From positions 62,001-126,000 of the forward strand of contig NZ_JABBDY010000004.1 in the NCBI RefSeq assembly GCF_012847295.1: a stretch of 64,000 nucleotides of DNA, in the 5' to 3' direction. The notes beneath the pieces are model-generated. The model made no database searches. It was given only the letters and a program-made list of their open reading frames with translations, and had not been told where the DNA came from. Positions 19,394 through 33,103 of this stretch are shown in pieces. The position numbers were made by a program, and so were the translations under genes. This stretch comes from Microbacterium sp. MF43 (GTDB lineage Bacteria > Actinomycetota > Actinomycetes > Actinomycetales > Microbacteriaceae). Every line of letters begins with the position of its first letter. The stretch's first letter is position 1.

Positions 19394-19912
19394 TCAGCCG
19401 CGACGAATCACTGTGTGACGTTCGGCGCCCTCACCATAGGACTCCGATGTGAAGCCTCGCTCCGAAACGATGTCGTGCACGAGCTTGCGCTCGTAGCTCG
19501 ACATCGGGGGGAGGGATGCCTGCGACGCACCGTCCTCGAGCTTTTCGATCGCGCGCTCCACCAGCGTCGCCAACTGCTGCTGACGTGTGTTGCGGGAACC
19601 ACCGACATCCAGGATCAGCCGTGAGAAGCGACCGGTGCGGTTCTGCACTGCAATGCGCGTGAGTTCCTGCAGCGCCTGCACCGTGTCGGGATCCGCGATC
19701 AGCGACACCGACCCACCCTCCGGGGCCTCAACCGAGACGTACGCGCGGCCGGCGCGCACGTCGAGGTCGAGGTCGCCGTCGATGTCGGCGATGTCGAGGA
19801 GGCCTTCGAGGAAGTCGGCAGCGATGTCGCCTTCCTGCTCGAGCTGCTCGTCGGTCGCCGGCTCACGCTCGGGGCGGACGTCGGCGGTGGCGTACTCGGG
19901 TGTGCTGGTCAT
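19394..19912 (-). CDS. jag: Jag/KhpB RNA-binding protein (KH and R3H domains)
   Basis: 172 aa. An acidic N-terminus (EQEGDIAADFLEGLLDIADIDGDLDLDV) leads into a KH-like domain (VSLIADPDTVQALQELTRIAVQNRTG) and a C-terminal R3H domain (LPPMSSYERKLVHDIVSERGFTSESYG). The Jag_N domain of firmicute homologues is absent, as usual in actinobacteria. KhpB binds RNA, with partner KhpA elsewhere in the genome, and affects cell elongation in streptococci. The gene is followed by rsmG and preceded by yidC on the same strand. Confidence 0.93.
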   Translation of the reverse strand: MTSTPEYATADVRPEREPATDEQLEQEGDIAADFLEGLLDIADIDGDLDLDVRAGRAYVSVEAPEGGSVSLIADPDTVQALQELTRIAVQNRTGRFSRLILDVGGSRNTRQQQLATLVERAIEKLEDGASQASLPPMSSYERKLVHDIVSERGFTSESYGEGAERHTVIRRG

Positions 19913-19945
19913 GCTGTCCTCAGGTATCGGAACACGGCGGATTGG

Positions 19946-21049
19946 TCAGGAGGCTGCGCCGGTCGGACCGGCCGCGCCCTCACCGGGCTTCTGCTTCTGC
20001 GCCTGCTTCTTCGCACGCTGCTTGCTCACCGGCTGCTGACGCTTGGGCTGCGCGGCGCGGGCCTTCTCGGCCTCTTCATACAGACGCTGCTGCTCGGCGA
20101 GGTACTTCTCCATGGGGACGACCTTGCCGTTGGCGTCGATCGCCTTGCCCTTGCGCGCAAGACGCTCCTCGCGCTCCTTGGCCGCCTCGGACCCGGGGGT
20201 GGGCATCTCGCGGATGACGAGGAACTGCTGGCCCATCGTCCAGAGGTTGGAGACGAACCAGTAGATGACGACGCCGAGGGGGAAGAAGACACCCGAGAAC
20301 ACAAACGCGAACGGGAGCACCCAGAGCATGATCTTCTGCATCTGGTAGGCCTGGCCGGTCTTGGCCTCGGGGGAGAGGTTCTTCGAGATGATCTGCAGCT
20401 GGGTGAAGAACTGCGACGCGATCATCAGCACCACGAGCGTGGCGAGGATGGCGATCGCCGCGGTGTTGCCGGTGTTCACCGCGTCGATGAGGGTTTCGTG
20501 CAGCGACGCGACACCGAAGAGCTTCGCGTTGTAGAACTCCGCGGTGAGCGTCGCGTTGAGCAGCCCCACACCGCCGACGCCTTCGTTGTAGTGCTTCGTC
20601 ACGTCGTTCAGCACACTGAAGAGCGCGAAGAAGATCGGCATCTGAACGAGCAGGGGAAGGCAGCTGGAGACGGGGGTGGTGCCGTGCTTCTTGTAGAGCG
20701 CCATGGTCTCGCGACTCATCGCCTCACGAGAGAGCTGATCTCGCTTGCCCTTGTACTTCTCCTGAACTTTTCGCAGTTCAGGGGCGATTTCCATCATCTT
20801 GCGCTGGCTCTTGATCTGCCGGACGAAGAGCGGGATGAGCGCAGAGCGCACCACGATCACGAGGCCGACGATCGACAGCACCCACGTGATGCCGTCGGCC
20901 GGCGGAAGACCGATGGCGGTGAAGAACCAGTGCCACGCCACGAGCACAGCCTCGACGGCCCACTTGAGCGGCCAGAGGATGGTGCCGATCAGGTCGAACC
21001 CACCGGATGACGGTGCGGGAGTCGGGGTGGAGGCCAGCAAGAGATCCAT
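19946..21049 (-). CDS. yidC: membrane protein insertase YidC
   Basis: 367 aa. Inserts membrane proteins with or without SecYEG. The five core helices are visible; the conserved Arg of the hydrophilic groove is in the first (VRSALIPLFVRQ), followed by the cytoplasmic hairpin with KVQEKYKGKRDQ. The C-terminus is a long basic, Lys/Gln-rich tail (QPKRQQPVSKQRAKKQAQK) that probably touches the ribosome. There is no lipobox and no large periplasmic domain, as in other Gram-positive-type YidC. It starts 8 bases after the yidD stop codon, so the genes belong to one operon. Confidence 0.96.
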   Translation of the reverse strand: MDLLLASTPTPAPSSGGFDLIGTILWPLKWAVEAVLVAWHWFFTAIGLPPADGITWVLSIVGLVIVVRSALIPLFVRQIKSQRKMMEIAPELRKVQEKYKGKRDQLSREAMSRETMALYKKHGTTPVSSCLPLLVQMPIFFALFSVLNDVTKHYNEGVGGVGLLNATLTAEFYNAKLFGVASLHETLIDAVNTGNTAAIAILATLVVLMIASQFFTQLQIISKNLSPEAKTGQAYQMQKIMLWVLPFAFVFSGVFFPLGVVIYWFVSNLWTMGQQFLVIREMPTPGSEAAKEREERLARKGKAIDANGKVVPMEKYLAEQQRLYEEAEKARAAQPKRQQPVSKQRAKKQAQKQKPGEGAAGPTGAAS

Positions 21050-21057
21050 GCGGAGGA

Positions 21058-21414
21058 TCAGTCCTTTCCGGTGGGGGCTGGCACGACGTACCCGTGACGG
21101 GTCAGAGCGTGCCGGAAGTGCGAGTGCGCGGGGACGTCATCGACGCCGCCCACGGCCCAGGGGTGACAACGAGCGAGTCGGGCCGCTGTGAGCGCCGCGC
21201 CCTTGAGCGCGCCATGCTGCTGCACCGCGCCGACGGCGTAGGCCGAGCACGACGGGTAGTACTTGCAGACGTCGCCGTACGTGTGCGAGATGGTCGCCCG
21301 GTAGCCGTGCAGCAGAGCGAGGACGGCATTGCGCGGCATCAGGGGGACGGAGCGCAGCAGATCGGATGCCTCGAACTGCGCGTCTCCGAGGGCGTACGCG
21401 GGCAGCACGCTCAT
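21058..21414 (-). CDS. yidD: membrane protein insertion efficiency factor YidD
   Basis: 118 aa from ATG 21414. The signature YRATISHTYGDVCKYYPSCSAYAVGAVQQHGALKGA is split here by residue positions 48-83: a Tyr-rich segment, the two cysteines of KYYPSCSAY, then GALKG. An amphipathic N-terminal helix tethers the protein to the membrane, where it helps YidC. The start overlaps the rnpA stop by four bases (ATGA). The C-terminus TRHGYVVPAPTGKD is slightly longer than in enterobacteria. Confidence 0.92.
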   Translation of the reverse strand: MSVLPAYALGDAQFEASDLLRSVPLMPRNAVLALLHGYRATISHTYGDVCKYYPSCSAYAVGAVQQHGALKGAALTAARLARCHPWAVGGVDDVPAHSHFRHALTRHGYVVPAPTGKD

Positions 21415-21749
21415 GACGACGCCTCCCGTGCCAGGCAACGAGAGACGTCGGCGCGCAACTCGCCGAAGGGCGCCGTCGCCGCACTGGGAAGGGCGCGGAT
21501 CACGATGTCGCTCCCGGGACGGAGCCCGGGCAGCGCCTCGGCGCACAGTGCTTTGAGCCGACGGCGGACGGTGTTGCGCACCACGGCGCCGCCGACCTGA
21601 CGACTGACGATGAAACCGAAACGCGCCGGGCCTTCGGCCACGGCGGGTTTCACATAGGTCACGGTGTGCGCACCGGCGCACCGACGGCCCCGACGGACAA
21701 CGGCCTTGTACTCCGCTCCGCGGGTGAGTCGGTTCGGCCGCGCCAGCAC
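21411..21749 (-). CDS. rnpA: ribonuclease P protein component
   Basis: 112 aa from GTG 21749 (MLARPNRLTRGAEYKAVV). The RNR-type motif is seen in GAVVRNTVRRRLKALC, which binds the RNase P RNA, plus FGFIVSRQVG. It assists 5' processing of tRNAs. The start was placed where the family normally begins; the longer open frame upstream (to 21839) overlaps rpmH and looks spurious. The stop overlaps the yidD start, and rpmH ends 10 bases upstream. Confidence 0.94.
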   Translation of the reverse strand: MLARPNRLTRGAEYKAVVRRGRRCAGAHTVTYVKPAVAEGPARFGFIVSRQVGGAVVRNTVRRRLKALCAEALPGLRPGSDIVIRALPSAATAPFGELRADVSRCLAREASS

Positions 21750-21759
21750 CGCTCGGGGG

Positions 21760-21897
21760 TCAGGCCGAGAGCTCGGTGCGGCCCTTGCCGCGACGAGCCG
21801 AGAGGATGGCGCGGCCGGCGCGGGTGCGCATGCGGGCACGGAAGCCGTGCTTCTTGGCGCGGCGGCGGTTGTTGGGCTGGAAGGTGCGCTTGCTCAT
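21760..21897 (-). CDS. rpmH: 50S ribosomal protein L34
   Basis: 45 aa: begins [20 protein letters not shown] and ends in [11 protein letters not shown], with the highly conserved R/K-rich family pattern. It is a late-assembling protein of the large ribosomal subunit. The ATG is at 21897 and the TGA at 21760-21762. It is the first gene of the leftward rpmH-rnpA-yidD-yidC-jag operon. The promoter must lie in the 311-base gap toward dnaA. Confidence 0.97.
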   Translation of the reverse strand: MSKRTFQPNNRRRAKKHGFRARMRTRAGRAILSARRGKGRTELSA

Positions 21898-22208
21898 GGG
21901 ATCACTTCCGGATCAGGTGTCACCGGGACTCTGAGACCGGAGACGCTTCGTACAAAGGGACTGCCGCGAGGGCATAAGTCAACCGATTTAGGGTACGCCG
22001 AGCCGCCTGAGAACTCAAACTGAGTCGGCGGCTGCGGGCATTATCCACGCGAGCACGCTTCCCTCCTGGCAACGACACACCCGACCGATCTACAGTGGAG
22101 TTTGCTCAGGAGACGCCCGCTGACTAGCGTGGCTCCCGCAGTTATCCACAGGCCCCGGCGCGAACTTTCCGCGGTCTCGGGTGGATTCATCAACAACCCG
22201 GGGGGGCC
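21898..22208. other. rpmH-dnaA intergenic region with DnaA boxes
   Basis: This 311-base gap holds divergent promoters for the rpmH and dnaA genes. A perfect DnaA box TTATCCACA is at 22142-22150 and a near box TTATCCACG at 22041-22049. They could serve DnaA autoregulation or be a secondary part of the origin. No small gene is visible here. Confidence 0.75.
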
Positions 22209-23645
22209 ATGTCACCGCACGAACTTCCAGATGTCCCGGTCTGGTCAGCCGTGCTCGACGAACTGGGCCGCGACGAGCGCATCACTCCGCAGCTCCACGG
22301 GTTCCTGAATCTCGCCGTCGCACAGGGCGTCATGAGCGGCACGCTCTACCTCGACGTGCCCAACGACCTCACCGCTGCGCAGTTCACGAAGCGGATGCGC
22401 ACACCGATCATGGAGGCGCTCTCTCGCGTCGAGCAGGAAGACGCCCAGCCGGCGAACACGTTCCGCGTGGTGGTGAACCCCGACCTCGCCGACGCGCACC
22501 TGACGGCGCCGATCCCGACGCATGTCGAGCCCACGGCAGCCCTTGCGCCGGCTGCCGTCGTGCGCCCGCCGCGCGAAGAGACACCGGATGCCGCGGCATC
22601 CGTCTCGCGAAGCGATACGCGACTCAACCCGAAGTACACGTTCGACAACTTCGTCATCGGCCAGTCCAACCGCTTCGCCCACGCGGCCGCCGTGGCCGTC
22701 GCCGAGGCGCCCGCCAAGGCGTACAACCCGCTCTTCATCTACGGCGACTCGGGCCTCGGCAAGACTCACCTGCTTCACGCCATCGGCGACTACGCGCTGA
22801 GCCTGTATGCCGGCATCCGCGTGCGGTATGTGTCGAGTGAGGAGTTCACGAACGACTTCATCAACTCGATCGCCAACAACCGCGGCTCGGCATTCCAGGC
22901 GCGGTATCGCGACGTCGACATCCTCCTCATCGATGACATCCAGTTCCTGCAGGGTCGCGCCGAGACCCAGGAGGCGTTCTTCCACACGTTCAACACGCTG
23001 CACGATCACGACAAGCAGGTCGTGATCACGAGCGATGTCCCGCCGAAGCACCTCACCGGCTTCGAGGACCGCATGCGCAGTCGCTTCGAGTGGGGTCTCA
23101 TCACCGACGTCCAGGCGCCCGACCTCGAGACCCGCATCGCGATCCTCCGCAAGAAGGCGCAGTCCGAGCGCCTCCACATCCCCGACGAGGTGCTCGAGTA
23201 CATCGCCACCGTCGTCTCGAGCAACATCCGCGAGCTCGAGGGTGCCCTCATCCGGGTCTCGGCGTTCGCGAGCCTCAACAGATCCACCCTCGACATGTCG
23301 CTCGCGCAGACCGTGCTGCGCGACATCGTCGACCAGGACGACGCCAACGTGATCTCTCCGACCGACATCATCACGGCGACCGCGCAGTACTTCAAGCTCA
23401 CCGTCGACGACCTGTACGGATCGAGCCGGTCGCAGTCCGTCGCGACCGCGCGGCAGATCGCGATGTACCTCTGTCGCGAGCGCACGAGCCTGTCGCTGCC
23501 CAAGATCGGCCAGTTGTTCGGAAACCGCGACCACACCACGGTGATGTACGCGTACAAGAAGATCAGCGACCTCATGAAAGAGCGCCGCTCGATCTACAAC
23601 CAGGTCTCCGAGATCACCACTCAGCTGGGTCGAAACGGTCGCTGA
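22209..23645 (+). CDS. dnaA: chromosomal replication initiator DnaA
   Basis: 478 aa. Domain I covers about the first 90 residues; a variable acidic/Ala-Pro linker follows to about 140. The AAA+ domain has Walker A GDSGLGKT (179-186), Walker B LLIDDIQF and the arginine-finger region. C-terminal domain IV has the DnaA signature with the [14 protein letters not shown] motif that binds DnaA boxes. DnaA opens the origin and loads helicase. ATG 22209 fits the family start although the G-run before it is an unusual ribosome binding site. DnaA boxes lie on both sides of the gene. Confidence 0.98.
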   Translation: MSPHELPDVPVWSAVLDELGRDERITPQLHGFLNLAVAQGVMSGTLYLDVPNDLTAAQFTKRMRTPIMEALSRVEQEDAQPANTFRVVVNPDLADAHLTAPIPTHVEPTAALAPAAVVRPPREETPDAAASVSRSDTRLNPKYTFDNFVIGQSNRFAHAAAVAVAEAPAKAYNPLFIYGDSGLGKTHLLHAIGDYALSLYAGIRVRYVSSEEFTNDFINSIANNRGSAFQARYRDVDILLIDDIQFLQGRAETQEAFFHTFNTLHDHDKQVVITSDVPPKHLTGFEDRMRSRFEWGLITDVQAPDLETRIAILRKKAQSERLHIPDEVLEYIATVVSSNIRELEGALIRVSAFASLNRSTLDMSLAQTVLRDIVDQDDANVISPTDIITATAQYFKLTVDDLYGSSRSQSVATARQIAMYLCRERTSLSLPKIGQLFGNRDHTTVMYAYKKISDLMKERRSIYNQVSEITTQLGRNGR

Positions 23646-24074
23646 CGGCGCGAGCGGTCATATGCCGCAAGAAGTGCTTGACAGACAAAGATGAGAACGC
23701 CATCATTTGCGTTCTCCCCAGTGTGGAAAACCTGTGGATAACTCCACAGCCCTGCGGAAACTCTGTGAACGACGGTCGAGTGCCTGTGGATGAATGTGTG
23801 GTCACGGTCGACGCCGCCGGAACTGTCCGACGACGAATCCGCAGCCGCTCCACATCTCACACGCATGTGATTCCGGTCTCCCGCTTGGCATCGCCCGAGT
23901 TGTCCACAGTTTCCACAGCCGTTAACACCATGACAAGAAGTTCCATATGAAGAAGGCTCCGATCACCTTGACGGTGGAGAAGCCGGTGGACGGATGCCTC
24001 GGCCGATCGGCACTAGCATCGGAGCGCCCTGGCACTAGCATGAGAACCCCCAGCCCGCACTCGAGGGAGCATTC
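23646..24074. other. oriC: origin of replication (oriC), dnaA-dnaN spacer
   Basis: The 429-base spacer is much more AT-rich than its surroundings. It has a perfect box TGTGGATAA (23733-23741, reverse orientation) and looser boxes TGTGGAAAA (23722-23730), TGTGGATGA (23785-23793), TTGTCCACA (23900-23908) and GTTTCCACA (23909-23917). Actinobacterial origins are mapped to this spacer in Streptomyces and Mycobacterium. Gene strand bias also switches here: mostly leftward before it and rightward after it. The exact unwinding element cannot be placed by eye. Confidence 0.9.
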
Positions 24075-25226
24075 GTGAAGTTCCACGTCAATCGCGATGT
24101 GTTCAGCGAAGCCGTGTCATTCGTCGTCAAGCTCCTGCCGCAGAGGAATCCGCAGCCGATCCTCGCGGGCGTGCTGATCGAGGCATCCGATGCCGGACTC
24201 TCGCTCGCCGCGTTCGACTACGAGGCGTCCGCGCGCACCACGATCGAAGCCACCGTCGACGAGCCGGGCACGATCCTCGTGCACGGGCGCCTGCTGTCCG
24301 AGATCGCCAGCCGGCTCCCCAACGCGCCGATCCAGGTCGAGGTCGACGAAGACGGCGGGATCCTGCTCACGTGCGGCTCCGCTCGCTTCACGCTGGCGTC
24401 CATGCCGGTGCAGGAGTATCCGGCGATCCCCGAGGTCTCCGGCGACTCCGGGCTGGTCCCGTCCGAGGACTTCGCGACCGCCATCGCGCAGGTCGCGTTC
24501 GCGGCATCGCGCGATGACGTGACGCCCGTCCTCACCGGCGTGCAGCTCGAGGTGTCGGGCAACGCCCTCAGCCTCGTGGCCACGGACCGCTACCGGGTCG
24601 CGCTGCGCGAGATCCCGTTCGACGGCGGTGGTGTCGCTTCCGACGACGCGACGACGGCTCTCGTGCCGGCTCGCACCCTGACCGAGGTCGGCAAGACCTT
24701 CGCTCACGGCGGCGACATCTCGATCGCCTTCTCGGGATCGGGCGACCGCGAGATCATCGCGTTCACCGCCGGCAACAAGACCGTGACGTCGCTCCTCATC
24801 AAGGGCAACTTCCCGCCGGTGCGCCGTCTCTTCCCCGAGGCCACCGAGCACCACGCCGTCGTCAACACCGCCGAGCTCGCCGAGGCCGTTCGCCGTGTGT
24901 CGCTCGTGCTCGACCGGTCCGCGCCGCTGCGTTTCACGTTCACGACCGACAGCGTGTCGATGGATGCCTCGGGCACCGAGCAGGCCCGGGCCACCGAGTC
25001 GGTCGACGCGAACCTCGTGGGCGAGGACGTCACCCTCGGACTCAACCCGCAGTACCTGCTGGAGTCGCTGAGCGCCGTCAAGAGTGAATTCGTGCGCATC
25101 ACGTTCACATCGAGCGAGAACGCCAACAAGCTGAGCCCGGTCCTGATCACGCCGCAGACGTCCGTCGACAAGGCCGGCGCGGACTCGTTCCGCTACCTGC
25201 TGCAGCCGAACCTCCTCCTTCGCTGA
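24075..25226 (+). CDS. dnaN: DNA polymerase III beta sliding clamp
   Basis: 383 aa, three repeated clamp domains. It begins MKFHVNRDVFSEAVSFVVKLLP and carries family motifs such as LVATDRYRVALRE and LLIKGNFPPVRRLFPE, ending with the pattern SPVLITP before the C-terminus. It forms a ring dimer that tethers polymerase and recruits repair proteins. The start ATG lies just after GAGGGAGC. The next gene is recF after 39 bases; the gnd gene found between them in some actinobacteria is absent. Confidence 0.97.
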   Translation: MKFHVNRDVFSEAVSFVVKLLPQRNPQPILAGVLIEASDAGLSLAAFDYEASARTTIEATVDEPGTILVHGRLLSEIASRLPNAPIQVEVDEDGGILLTCGSARFTLASMPVQEYPAIPEVSGDSGLVPSEDFATAIAQVAFAASRDDVTPVLTGVQLEVSGNALSLVATDRYRVALREIPFDGGGVASDDATTALVPARTLTEVGKTFAHGGDISIAFSGSGDREIIAFTAGNKTVTSLLIKGNFPPVRRLFPEATEHHAVVNTAELAEAVRRVSLVLDRSAPLRFTFTTDSVSMDASGTEQARATESVDANLVGEDVTLGLNPQYLLESLSAVKSEFVRITFTSSENANKLSPVLITPQTSVDKAGADSFRYLLQPNLLLR

Positions 25227-25265
25227 CCGACGCGCGCTGTCGCCCGCGATCATTAGGCTTGTCCG

Positions 25266-26423
25266 GTGATCGTGGAGCAGCTGAGTCTCGTGGACTTCCG
25301 CAACTACGCGGCCGCCGACGTGACCCTCGCACCCGGTCCGAACGTGTTCGTCGGACGCAATGGGCAGGGCAAGACGAATCTCGCCGAGGCGATCGGCTTC
25401 TTCGCCACCCTGGGCTCGCACCGGGTCTCCAACGACGCACCGATGGTGCGGGACGGAGCGGATGCCGCGATCATCCGTGCGCGTCTGGCTCACGGGGAGC
25501 GACGGGTGCTGCTGGAGGCGCAGCTCAACCGTCAGGGGTCGAACAAGGCCCGCGTGAACGGCGCACCGGTGAAGCCGGCCGAATTGCCGCGCTACGCGCA
25601 GGTCGTGCTCTTCGCGCCCGAAGATCTGCAGATCGTCCGCGGCGACCCGTCGGCCCGGCGGCGTTTCGCCGACCAGCTTCTCGTGCAGCGGGCACCGCGC
25701 ATGGCCGGAGTGCTCGGCGACTACGAGCGGGTGCTCAAGCAGCGCACTGCTCTGCTCAAGTCGGCGAAGGCGCGTGGGGTCCGCGGCGATGCGCTGACGA
25801 CCCTCGATGTCTGGGACGACAAGCTCGTGGCGCTCGGCACCGAAGTGATCGAGGCTCGCCTTGCCCTCGCCGCCGACCTCGCGACGCCGCTCGCCGCCGC
25901 CTACTCCGCCATCGCGGGGGCGGATCACCACCCCGAGGCCGAGTGGGCGCTGTCGGTCTCGGGCGCTGATCCCGAAGACGGCGCCGAGGCGCCGACGGCC
26001 GAGGCATCCGGTTCTCGCATCGCGGACCAGTTCCGCCAGGCGCTGGCGGCACGACGGTCCGCGGAGCTCGAGCGCGGTCTGACGCTCGTGGGGCCTCACC
26101 GCGACGATCTGGTGCTTCGCGTGCGCGGCCTTCCGGTCAAGGGCTACGCCTCGCACGGCGAGTCCTGGTCCGTCGCCCTCGCGCTGCGACTGGCATCGGC
26201 CGAGCTGCTGCGGGCGGAGTCCCGTCTCGGCGATCCGGTGCTGATCCTCGATGACGTCTTCGCCGAACTCGATAGCGACCGGCGCGCCCGTCTGGCCCAG
26301 CTCGCCGGCGGCTACGAGCAGGTCGTCGTGACGGCGGCCGTCGAAGAAGATGTGCCAGCTGCGCTGCGCGCGCGGATCGTGCGTGTCGAGGCCGGCACGA
26401 TTCTGGAGTCGACGGATGCCTGA
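25266..26423 (+). CDS. recF: DNA replication and repair protein RecF
   Basis: 385 aa SMC-like ATPase. Walker A is GRNGQGKTNLAEAI (30-43), the ABC signature-like segment is HGESWSVALALRLASAELL, and Walker B is PVLILDDVFAELD. RecF with RecO and RecR loads RecA at single-strand gaps. The start is GTG 25266. The 3' end overlaps the dciA start by 8 bases, indicating coupling. Confidence 0.96.
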   Translation: MIVEQLSLVDFRNYAAADVTLAPGPNVFVGRNGQGKTNLAEAIGFFATLGSHRVSNDAPMVRDGADAAIIRARLAHGERRVLLEAQLNRQGSNKARVNGAPVKPAELPRYAQVVLFAPEDLQIVRGDPSARRRFADQLLVQRAPRMAGVLGDYERVLKQRTALLKSAKARGVRGDALTTLDVWDDKLVALGTEVIEARLALAADLATPLAAAYSAIAGADHHPEAEWALSVSGADPEDGAEAPTAEASGSRIADQFRQALAARRSAELERGLTLVGPHRDDLVLRVRGLPVKGYASHGESWSVALALRLASAELLRAESRLGDPVLILDDVFAELDSDRRARLAQLAGGYEQVVVTAAVEEDVPAALRARIVRVEAGTILESTDA

Positions 26424-26934
26424 GCCCAGCGCCGGCCCGGGGGGCGAGGCATCCGTCCCCGCCGTTCCCGAGACCGTCGCCACGTATCTGCGACTGCGGG
26501 GACTCGAGCCGTCCGCACGCAGCTTCCGAAAGAAGCGCCGGCGCACCGAGGACGACGAGAACGTGCCGTTCACCCCGGGCCGCGACCCCCGGGGCATGGG
26601 CGACGTGCTCGCGCAGCTGACCCGAGAAGCCGGGTGGGACAAGGAGCTGGCGCGAGAAGACGTCGTGCGGGCATGGTCGGACGTGGCAGGCGACAACACG
26701 GCGCAGCACACGCGGCCCGTCGCCTTCTCGGAGGGCACGCTGACGGTTCAGGCCGACTCGACGGCATGGGCGAAGCAGCTCCAGCTGATGCGCGCCCACA
26801 TCCTCTCGGAAATCGTTCGCCGCTTTCCCGACGCGGGCATCGACGCGATCCGCTTCATCGGGCCGGACGTCCCCTCTTGGAAATGGGGTCCCAGAACGAT
26901 TCCAGGCCGTGGCCCGCGCGATACCTACGGCTGA
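26416..26934 (+). CDS. dciA: DciA-type helicase loader (DUF721)
   Basis: 172 aa from ATG 26416, inside the recF end. The DUF721 domain spans about 60-155, with VLAQLTREAGWDKELAREDVVRAWSDVAG and the KH-like beta-helix segment LTVQADSTAWAKQLQLM. DciA helps load the replicative helicase in bacteria lacking DnaC. It has a basic linker (KKRRRTEDDE) before the domain. Position between recF and gyrB is standard for actinobacteria. Confidence 0.92.
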   Translation: MPEPSAGPGGEASVPAVPETVATYLRLRGLEPSARSFRKKRRRTEDDENVPFTPGRDPRGMGDVLAQLTREAGWDKELAREDVVRAWSDVAGDNTAQHTRPVAFSEGTLTVQADSTAWAKQLQLMRAHILSEIVRRFPDAGIDAIRFIGPDVPSWKWGPRTIPGRGPRDTYG

Positions 26935-27054
26935 GGCACGTCAGATAGCGTCGGGAACGATTTCCGTTCGCCACAGCGGCGTATAACCCGCGTGAGCATG
27001 CGCGCGCTTGATAGACTGTCGGTGCCCCCCGCCGTACGATCTGGAGCGCTCTGA

Positions 27055-29097
<2,043 letters not shown>

Positions 29098-29098
29098 C

Positions 29099-29150
29099 CG
29101 TTTCGTCTCGGCGGCCGGCGGCCGCTGAGCGAGCGAAGCGAGACGAAACG
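29099..29150. repeat. long inverted repeat between gyrB and gyrA
   Basis: CGTTTCGTCTCG (29099-29110) is complementary to CGAGACGAAACG (29139-29150), with a 28-base centre that contains GCGGCCGGCGGCCGC and GAGCGAGCGAAGCGAG. It can form a 12-bp stem. No T-run follows, so it is not a classical terminator; it may attenuate, stabilise or be a dispersed repeat family. Confidence 0.75.
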
Positions 29151-29170
29151 ACACGGAGAAAGACACGCGA

Positions 29171-31722
<2,552 letters not shown>

Positions 31723-31726
<4 letters not shown>

Positions 31727-32127
31727 GCACCGTAGCCGACAAGCTCGCCAAGAAGTCCAGCCACAAGACCAGCGCCAAGCAGGTGCGCCTGCGTCTGGTC
31801 TACGTCGACTTCTGGTCGGCCGTGAAGCTGTCCTTCCTCGCCGCCATCGCTCTCGCCGTCGTCACGGTCGTCGCGTTCGTGCTGGTGTACCTCGTCGTTC
31901 AGGCGACCGGGCTCATCGCGCGCGCTGACGAGTTCTTCGGCAACTTCACCGACGGCAGCATCCTGCTGTCGCAGTTCGTGAGCCTCCCGCAGGTCCTCGC
32001 GTTCGCAGCCGTCGTCGCCATCCTGAACCTGGTCGTCGTCACCGTTCTCGGTGCGGTGCTCGCGGGCATCTACAACCTGGCGGTCAAGGTGACCGGCGGC
32101 CTCCTGGTCGGTTTCACCTCGAACTGA
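31723..32127 (+). CDS. DUF3566 membrane protein
   Basis: 134 aa. A basic N-terminus ([19 protein letters not shown]) precedes two long hydrophobic helices (about 37-62 and 88-113). It ends in [14 protein letters not shown], typical of DUF3566 proteins, which almost always follow gyrA in actinobacteria. Its start overlaps the gyrA stop by four bases. Function unknown; the link to gyrase is only positional. Confidence 0.9.
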
Positions 32128-32132
32128 TTCCG

Positions 32133-32153
32133 GATGCCGGCACCGCCGGCATC
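32133..32153. terminator. perfect hairpin between convergent DUF3566 and VIT genes
   Basis: GATGCCGGC (32133-32141) and GCCGGCATC (32145-32153) form a 9-bp stem with a 3-base loop, immediately before the VIT stop codon. No T-run on either side, so termination strength is uncertain. The arms contain the enriched GGATGCC word. Confidence 0.6.
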
Positions 32154-32867
32154 TCAGACGACCGTCGTCCCCAGCAGGGTGCCGATCGCCCACGTCACAC
32201 CGAGGGCGAGCGCGCCGCCGAGGACGAGCCGGACGGTTGCGCGCGCTTTCGAAGATCCACCGAGATAGGCCGACAAGCTCCCCGTCACGGCGAGGGCGAC
32301 GAGCACCGCGACGAACGTCACCGGCACGCGCCAGTCGGGCGGCGGAAGCAGGATCGCGAGCAGCGGCAGGATCGCCCCGAGGGTGAACGCGATCGCCGAC
32401 GAGATCGCGGCGTGCCAGGGATTGGCGAGGTCCTCCTGGTCGATGTGCAGCTCGACCTCGAGGTGTGCCGCGAGCGCGTCGTGGGCGGTGAGCTCCTCAG
32501 CGACGCGGCGTGCCGTCGTCTCCGAGAGACCGCGGGCCCGATAGAGCCCCGTCAGCTCATCGAGCTCCTGCTCGGGCATCTCCCGCAGCTCGCGCGTCTC
32601 CTTCGCGATGAGCGCACGCTCACTGTCGCGCTGACTGCTGACCGACACGTATTCGCCCAGCGCCATCGAGATCGCCCCGCCGACGAGACCGGCGATGCCG
32701 GCGAGGAAGAGCGCAGCCGTGTCGGTGGTCGCACCGGCGACACCGACGACGAGCGCTGCCACCGACACGATGCCGTCGTTCGCACCGAGCACTCCGGCGC
32801 GGAGCCAGTTGAGCCGTTGACCCACGCCATTGCCGTGCGGCTCGCCGGCATGTGTGCTTTCCGCCAT
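32154..32867 (-). CDS. VIT1/CCC1 family iron/manganese transporter
   Basis: 237 aa from ATG 32867. The first membrane segment is LNWLRAGVLGANDGIVSVAALVVGVAGAT, the family signature; then GGAISMALGEYVSVSSQRDSE and a cytosolic helical segment with Glu pairs (EQELDELTGLYRARGLS), and three more membrane helices. CCC1/VIT proteins move Fe2+ or Mn2+; in bacteria direction and metal are unsettled. A TTG four codons upstream is possible but has its AAAGGAG directly adjacent, so the ATG is preferred. Confidence 0.92.
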   Translation of the reverse strand: MAESTHAGEPHGNGVGQRLNWLRAGVLGANDGIVSVAALVVGVAGATTDTAALFLAGIAGLVGGAISMALGEYVSVSSQRDSERALIAKETRELREMPEQELDELTGLYRARGLSETTARRVAEELTAHDALAAHLEVELHIDQEDLANPWHAAISSAIAFTLGAILPLLAILLPPPDWRVPVTFVAVLVALAVTGSLSAYLGGSSKARATVRLVLGGALALGVTWAIGTLLGTTVV

Positions 32868-33018
32868 GGCGACAGTCAACTCCTTTGAGCGGGCCGCCCG
32901 CGACAGGCGCGGCGAAACAGTCGGGGAGGGACGGATGCCCCGGCATCCCGGATTCGTGAAAACCGCGGGCGTCAGGTAAAGTCTTGGAGGTTGAACGGCG
33001 CGTCAGCGTCGCAACGAC

Positions 33019-33092
33019 GGGGCTATAGCTCAGGCGGTTAGAGCGCTTCACTGATAATGAAGAGGTCCCAGGTTCAAGTCCTGGTAGCCCCA
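33019..33092 (+). tRNA. tRNA-Ile (GAT)
   Basis: Acceptor GGGGCTA (33019-33025) pairs with TAGCCCC (33085-33091). The anticodon loop CTGATAA (33051-33057) carries GAT at 33053-33055. T-loop GGTTCAAGTCC is present. CCA is not encoded. It lies just before tRNA-Ala, the order seen after gyrA in mycobacteria. Confidence 0.97.
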
Positions 33093-33103
33093 CACACAGC
33101 CCC

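Noticed and set aside
21411-21839. Longer rnpA starting at 21839
   Set aside because: Extra N-terminus overlaps rpmH and is Ala/Pro/Arg low complexity; the GTG at 21749 gives the family start.
24117-26738. 873-codon open frame antisense to dnaN and recF
   Set aside because: Covers two certain genes and shows no domain; shadow of high GC.
32620-33093. Open frame across tRNA-Ile starting MGLPGLEPGTSSL
   Set aside because: This is the familiar antisense translation of a tRNA sequence, not a protein.
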